In this document: in pieces, positions 60,201 through 64,000 of the stretch | How the letters are laid out: each line of letters starts with the position of its first letter | How positions within the stretch are numbered: position 1 is the stretch's first letter | Source of the DNA: JASHPR01 sp963778075 | GTDB taxonomy: Bacteria > Actinomycetota > Actinomycetes > Streptosporangiales > Streptosporangiaceae | Direction: 5' to 3' | Assembly: GCA_963778075.1 (NCBI GenBank) | Contig: CAVZTJ010000003.1 | Coordinates: 496,001 to 560,000, forward strand | Length of the DNA: 64,000 nucleotides | Program-made: the position numbers and the translations under genes | The notes under the pieces: generated by a model | Seen by the model: the letters and a program-made list of their open reading frames with translations, nothing else | Databases searched by the model: none | What the model was told of the DNA's origin: nothing

Positions 60201-61981
60201 ACCACGGGTTCGTGTGGTACCGCGGGCACTTCACGGCCACCGGCAGCGAGACCGGGGTGACGCTCACCGCCGACGAGATCGCGCCGACCGGTGCGTTCTC
60301 GGTCTGGCTGAACGGCGCGTTCCTCGGCTCGGACACCGCGGCCGGCGCGACCACGAACACGTTCAGCTTCCCCGCCGGGGCGCTCCGCCCGGGCAAGGAC
60401 AACGTGATCGCGGTACTGGCCGAAAACACCGGCAATCCGGAGGGACCGTCTGGCGAGAAGGTTGGCCTCTATTCGGCCGCCCTGAACGGGTCGTCGGCCC
60501 CGATCACCTGGCGGCTGATGGGTGATCCGGGTGGCACCACGCTGCAGGACCCGGTCCGCGGCGTGATGAACCCGGCCGGGCTGTACGGCTCCGACAACGG
60601 CTGGGACCTGCCCGGCTACCCGGACCAGGACTGGCAGGGCGTGACCCTGCCGGACAGCTGGTCGGCGCGCGGCGTCCCGCCCGGGATCGGCTGGTACCGG
60701 ACCAGCTTCTCGCTCAACCTGCCGGGCCATAGCTACGTGCCCATCGACGTGCAGATCGGCGGCCCTGGACCGGGCGCCGGAGCCGCCGATTACCGGGCAT
60801 TCATCTACGTGAACGGCTGGCTGATCGGCCGCTACGTGAACAACGTCGGGCCGCAGCACCAGTTCTATGTTCCCGCCGGAATCCTGAATGACCACGGCGC
60901 CAATACCCTGGCGATCGCGGTCTGGGGTCTGGACGGCACCGGCGGTGGCCTGGACCAGGTCAGCCTTGTGGCGATCGGCAACCAGGCGGGCGGGGTGCCG
61001 GTAGCGCCGGTGGCCAGCCCCGGGTACTCGCCCGCGGTGTACGGGCGGCCCACGCCGCCGCAGCCGACGCTGGCCGCGATCTCGTCGTCGACGCTGGCCG
61101 ACGGCACGTTCACGGTGCGGGCGACGCTCCGCAACCCGGCCGGCCGGCCGCTGTCCGCCGCCTCGGTGTCGATGAGCGTGCCATCCGGCTGGACGCTGTC
61201 CCCGGCCGGCCAGGTCAGCCTCGGCACCGTCCCGCCCGGCGGCTCGGCGTCAGAGACGTTCTCGGTGACCGCGCCGTCGTCCGGGCTGACGGCGGGTACG
61301 GACAACCTGCTCGCGACGGCGACGTACCGGGAGGGCGGCCCGGGTGGTGCTAAGACACTGCAAACGCTGATCAACGCCGCGCAGGTGCAGGTTCCCGCGG
61401 CCAGCCTGGCCGCGACGTACAACAACACCGGCATCACCGCTGACGCCGATCCCGATCCATCGTCGGCCTTCATCGGGTTCGACGGTATCGGCACGAGCTA
61501 CTCGGCCGAGGGCCTGGCCGCCGACGGGCTGACCCCGGGCGCGTCGGTGAGTTCAGGTGGCCTGGAGTTCACCTGGCCTGACGTGGCGGCCGCGGAGCCG
61601 GACAACACGATGGCCGAGGGGCAGACGGTAACGATCTCCGGATCCGGTGCCAGCCTGGGGTTCCTGGCCGCGGCGAACAACTCGGCCGAGTCGGGCACCG
61701 GCACGATCTACTACACCGACGGCACCACCCAGTCGTTCACGCTGGACGTGGGGAACTTCTGGTACCCGAGCGGCGAGGACGGCAACCCCGACAACGTCCA
61801 GGCCGCCGGTGTGGACTACGCGAACTACCCGACCGGCTCGTCAGGCCACGAGGTGTACGTGTTCGAGCAGTCGGTGCCGCTGGCCGCCGGCAAGACCGTC
61901 GAGGCGGTGACGCTGCCGTCGCTGGGCAGCGTGGCCGGCTACAACGCGGCGCTGCACATCTTCGCGATGGCTATCGGATAA
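57245..61981 (+). CDS. secreted multidomain GH35 beta-galactosidase
   Basis: 1578 residues. A signal peptide (about 1-45) and an FN3 domain (~84-175) precede the GH35 barrel. Acid/base Glu is 343 in YQIENEYTG; nucleophile Glu is 427 in IYIPEFQGGSFD. After the barrel come beta-sandwich and galactose-binding jelly-roll modules (ITWRLMGDPGG; SWSARGVPPGIGWYRTSFSL), a NEW3-like domain (TFTVRATLRNPAGRPLS; ~1275-1370) and a C-terminal beta domain common in actinomycete glycosidases (TYNNTGITADADPDPSSAF). It releases galactose from plant or microbial polysaccharide outside the cell. A LacI-type operator lies upstream. It overlaps the convergent amidohydrolase by 11 bases. Confidence 0.93.
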   Translation: MVKSSRRQAANWNPWLATLSAAVPVALAVVLLPATAATAATAGPAATGGATTVAASQGPGTGHLTPSGTDASCPAAATAGAGSSTVGAPADVRAIGGAASATVVWCPPATGAAKVVSYTVTSSGGQTVTAAVPNDWAIVDGLSNGTGYTFTVTANTSAGASGPAATSNSVTPAPIAQPRNVLRGKPQQVSYDRYSLKIGGNRVFVTAGEFDPWRTPSPSLWLDDLQKMKADGYNAVTVYFDWDYTSPSPGVYDFGGVRDMNEFLNVAQQVGLYVIARPGPYINAETDGGGIPSWVLTSPNGYRSDTEPYLSAALQWYSEIDAIIAPHQITNGGDVILYQIENEYTGTSAADVQYMADLEKQATSDGIDVPFTFNQCCGSDTFTSGTGAVNISGQDNYPLGFDCADTSNFGQPYGYPSYPGEPIYIPEFQGGSFDGWGGVGYADCAAMTGPDFENVYYKNNIAQGVTMQSNYMGVGGTNWGWLPDPDVYTSYDYGAAISETGEIGTPSDPNDVAGSKYGENKLINDFETSVAPLAETETGAAPTPSSSAVAAMARYNPSDGAEFFYLRQADATSTATVSTSLENVNLDEAAGFTYDDTNTALDYSGDWTHAGTSSGYTSGDYDQTESWSTQAGASMTVDFTGTAVQWIGPKNTNGGIADVYLDGSLAATVDTYSPAGKLFQQVLFSKTGLTAGSHTLKIVVTGTENAASSADTVVIDAINVPTAAQQAGFFPAIPQQSGTSITLDGRDSRLLTANYDFAGQHLVYSTSELDTQASIGGRSVALFYDPAGTDGETVLQYASQPTVKVLSGTAATTWDATTDQLRLDYTLGGLAEVAVTGGGRPPLLLLLADTSTAEEFWPESTSAGPALVEGGYLVRTAVIRGGTLALTGDTSEAGPLTVWAPAGVTSVTWNGQPVAASTGGDGSLQGSVGGPAAVTLPTLTSWKFSSETPEAQPGFDDSSWTLADHPVSNASSPSTPVLYASDYGYDHGFVWYRGHFTATGSETGVTLTADEIAPTGAFSVWLNGAFLGSDTAAGATTNTFSFPAGALRPGKDNVIAVLAENTGNPEGPSGEKVGLYSAALNGSSAPITWRLMGDPGGTTLQDPVRGVMNPAGLYGSDNGWDLPGYPDQDWQGVTLPDSWSARGVPPGIGWYRTSFSLNLPGHSYVPIDVQIGGPGPGAGAADYRAFIYVNGWLIGRYVNNVGPQHQFYVPAGILNDHGANTLAIAVWGLDGTGGGLDQVSLVAIGNQAGGVPVAPVASPGYSPAVYGRPTPPQPTLAAISSSTLADGTFTVRATLRNPAGRPLSAASVSMSVPSGWTLSPAGQVSLGTVPPGGSASETFSVTAPSSGLTAGTDNLLATATYREGGPGGAKTLQTLINAAQVQVPAASLAATYNNTGITADADPDPSSAFIGFDGIGTSYSAEGLAADGLTPGASVSSGGLEFTWPDVAAAEPDNTMAEGQTVTISGSGASLGFLAAANNSAESGTGTIYYTDGTTQSFTLDVGNFWYPSGEDGNPDNVQAAGVDYANYPTGSSGHEVYVFEQSVPLAAGKTVEAVTLPSLGSVAGYNAALHIFAMAIG

Positions 61982-63215
61982 CCAGGCCGGGCTTGACCCG
62001 GCGGCCCCGGGTCCAGACCCCGGTCACGCGGCCGGGGTCGGCGATCACGCCGATGTCGGCCAGCGGGTCGGCGTCCAGCGTGATCACGTCGGCGTCGTAG
62101 CCGGCCTCCAGCCTGCCGCTGCGCGGCGCTTGCGGCCCGAGCGTCAGCGGCGCGGTCGCGGTGGCGGCCTCGATCGCCTGCAGCGGCGTCATGCCGAGCG
62201 CGACCAGGTGCGGCAGTTCGGCCCCGTTCTGGCCCCACTGATTGGGCCGGTCGGGGCCGGTCAGCCCGATGTCGGTGCCCATCGCGACCGTGACGCCGCT
62301 GGAGATGGCCAGCGCCGTCGCCTCCGCGTGGACCGCGGCGATCGCCTGCACCTTGACCGCCGCGTACTCGGGCACGATGTCCAGGTGCTTCAGCATGTCC
62401 TCGATGATCGTGCGCGTCGGCACCAGGATCGCGCCGGTCTCGCGCATCGCCGCGCAACACTCCTCGTCCAGGTAGGTGCCGTGCTCAATCGTGCGGACCC
62501 CGGCCTCGAGCGCCGCCACGATCCCCGGCTTGCCGTGGCAGTGCGCCGCGACCACCCTGTCGGCCAGGCCGGCGATCTCGACGATCATCCGCAGCTCGGC
62601 GGAGGTGAACTGCTGGTGCACCGGGTGATCGATCTCGGACAGCACGCCGCCCGAGGCGCAGACCTTGATCAGCCGGGCATTGCTGCGCAGCTGCTCCCTG
62701 ACCGCGCGGGCGCACTCGTCGGGCCCGTCGGCCATCCGCAGCTCCCCGCTCAGCCTGGCGAACTCGTCGAGCAGGGGCAGCGGGTACGCGTGCAGGTCGC
62801 CGTGGCCGCCGGTGATGGACAGGATCGCGCCGGCCGCGTAGATCGTCGGCCCGTCGAGGACTCCTTCGTTGACGGCGCGGGCCAGGTGGACGCCGAGCCC
62901 GCCGACCTCACGCACCGAGGTCACGCCGGCTTCGAGCGCGGCGCGCAGGTCCCTGGCGGAGCGCGCCGCGCGCAGCGCCACCGGCTCGAGCGGCAGTTGG
63001 CCCAGGTCAAACGTGCGCTGCCCGAGAAAGTGGCCGTGGCAGTCCCAGAGCCCGGGCATCACCGTGGCCGCCCGGTATACGACGGCTCCCGGCGTGTCCG
63101 GCGCCCCCGAGGCCGGTCCGGCGTAGCCGATCGCGGGGCCGTCAAGCAGGACCACGCCATCCCGGACGGGGTGCCCGCTGCCGGGGATAAGCAGCTCCGC
63201 AGTGATCCGCTCCAT
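61971..63215 (-). CDS. amidohydrolase-family metal-dependent hydrolase
   Basis: 414 residues. The urease-like TIM barrel: VMPGLWDCHGHFLG (first metal pair), IKVCASGGVLSEID (bridging Lys), VAAHCHGKPGI and TIEHGTYLD (His ligands), VAMGTDIGLTG (Asp). The flanking beta-sandwich ends RLEAGYDADVITLDADPLAD. This resembles Xaa-Pro/imidazolonepropionase-like 'prolidase' members; the substrate is unknown. It converges with the GH35 gene and is divergent from a membrane protein across a gap with a perfect palindrome. Confidence 0.9.
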   Translation of the reverse strand: MERITAELLIPGSGHPVRDGVVLLDGPAIGYAGPASGAPDTPGAVVYRAATVMPGLWDCHGHFLGQRTFDLGQLPLEPVALRAARSARDLRAALEAGVTSVREVGGLGVHLARAVNEGVLDGPTIYAAGAILSITGGHGDLHAYPLPLLDEFARLSGELRMADGPDECARAVREQLRSNARLIKVCASGGVLSEIDHPVHQQFTSAELRMIVEIAGLADRVVAAHCHGKPGIVAALEAGVRTIEHGTYLDEECCAAMRETGAILVPTRTIIEDMLKHLDIVPEYAAVKVQAIAAVHAEATALAISSGVTVAMGTDIGLTGPDRPNQWGQNGAELPHLVALGMTPLQAIEAATATAPLTLGPQAPRSGRLEAGYDADVITLDADPLADIGVIADPGRVTGVWTRGRRVKPGLVIR

Positions 63216-63313
63216 CGGCCCTCCGCCAGGTGCGCGCGAGGCCGGCCGCGTCCGCCGGCCATTTCCAGCGCAATGGTGCCACGGCCATGATCACGACCTA
63301 ACGCGGCATGCCC

Positions 63314-63344
63314 GCAGGCGAAAATTGCGGCAATTTTCGCCTGC
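63314..63344. promoter_or_regulatory. perfect 14-bp palindrome in the divergent intergenic region
   Basis: GCAGGCGAAAATTG-CGG-CAATTTTCGCCTGC. The arms carry an A-run and a T-run, so it could form a hairpin, but it lies between two divergent starts (99 and 69 bases away), which favours an operator over a terminator. Confidence 0.65.
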
Positions 63345-63412
63345 CATCCGAATGTGCGACTTCGTATGCGCTCGCTAATGCGCTATACAGGTCTCTAGTG
63401 CGAGGGAGTGCA

Positions 63413-64000
63413 ATGCGGACAGAAGACCGGTCCCCTTCCCTGCCCGGCTGGCGGATGGTGCAGGGCGGGGTCACTCGCATTCGCCGGTGGTTCTCCGCAG
63501 CCCCCCTGATCGTCAAGATCCTTCTGGTCGTCGCGCTTGTCTTCCTGTCTCCCGCGGTGCTGTCGATCGCGCTGGTGGGCGGCCTCATCTACGCACCGTT
63601 CGCGGTGTCGGCCGGGCACCGCGGCCTGGTGGCGTCGCTGTCGGTGGCGGTCTGGGGCCTGGCCCTCGTGTCCGGCCTGTCCGGCGGCGCTAACTCGCCG
63701 GCGTTCGGCCTGCTGCTCCTGCTGCCGTTCGTCGTCGTGGCCCTCGCGCACGCCGGCCCGCTCGGCCGCTGGTTCGTGCCGTGCCGCACGGTCGCGTGGA
63801 CGCTCGGCTGGGCGCTCCCCATCGGCATCATCATCCTGCGGCTCGCGAAGGGCGAGGCATTCGCGGGCCTGGCCGTCGCGTGGCTGATCGCGTTCGTGGT
63901 GCTGGGCTGGCGGCTGGCCAAGGCCTCGCAGGAAGAGCGCGAGTTCGGCCGTCAGCAGGCACGTGGCGGCGCCCTGGCGGCGCCCTACGGCTGGCCACCG
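63413..64000 (+). CDS. polytopic membrane protein, truncated by the window edge
   Basis: At least 196 residues, with the end outside the window. The ATG has GAGGGAG upstream. A basic N-terminus (GGVTRIRRWF) is followed by about five hydrophobic helices (IVKILLVVALVFLSPAVLSI; LVASLSVAVWGLALVSGL; FGLLLLLPFVVVALAHAG; TVAWTLGWALPIGIIIL; AGLAVAWLIAFVVLGW) and a charged segment KASQEEREFGRQQARGG. Unknown family, probably a small integral membrane protein. Confidence 0.65.
   Translation, partial: MRTEDRSPSLPGWRMVQGGVTRIRRWFSAAPLIVKILLVVALVFLSPAVLSIALVGGLIYAPFAVSAGHRGLVASLSVAVWGLALVSGLSGGANSPAFGLLLLLPFVVVALAHAGPLGRWFVPCRTVAWTLGWALPIGIIILRLAKGEAFAGLAVAWLIAFVVLGWRLAKASQEEREFGRQQARGGALAAPYGWPP

Overview
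The window is a chromosomal segment from a high-GC, GC3-rich actinomycete. Clade-typical signs are LexA with actinobacterial SOS boxes and a LysM partner, the nrdR-nrdJ pair, a furA-katG pair, MerR/DICT and PadR/TetR regulators, and several probable leaderless starts. The sequence alone does not fix the genus. I see no rRNA, tRNA, CRISPR array, insertion sequence or phage genes.

Layout. 0-5 kb: a membrane protein, a secreted phosphoesterase, a DUF3618 protein and a decayed sugar-ABC locus (lacI, permease and binding-protein fragments). 5.3-12.8 kb (minus strand): a run reading small membrane protein, lone cytochrome b (QcrB-like), FAD amine-oxidase-like protein, GcvT, GcvH, PLP aldolase, signal peptidase I. 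It is divergent from a MerR-DICT regulator and a pterin dehydratase (12.9-14.1 kb). 15.4-23.4 kb: a cytochrome P450 and a 2189-residue protein that aligns by motif with enediyne-type iterative polyketide synthases but has lost the KS, AT and KR catalytic residues. 24.4-34.9 kb is a core block: leuS behind a leucine leader peptide and attenuator, lexA, an SOS-type LysM protein, nrdR with tandem NrdR boxes, and nrdJ carrying two inteins.

35-50 kb is accessory: small regulator-enzyme modules (VOC/WYL, TetR/hydrolase, two TetR/SnoaL pairs, SDR/TetR), a furA-katG oxidative-stress unit, a DUF3291/Fe-S-like regulator pair and secreted proteins. Many of these regulators and enzymes are frameshifted, while the long core genes are not. 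50.7-54.3 kb is a PadR-ABC-FtsX export operon. 54.5-64 kb holds an amidase, a CYTH remnant, a GNAT, a very large secreted GH35 beta-galactosidase preceded by a LacI-type operator, an amidohydrolase and a membrane protein running off the right edge.

The strongest leads are the catalytically degenerate PKS-like protein with its P450, the Trp-operon-style attenuator in front of leuS, and the operon joining cytochrome b, an FAD oxidase and a partial glycine-cleavage system under a probable MerR-DICT promoter.
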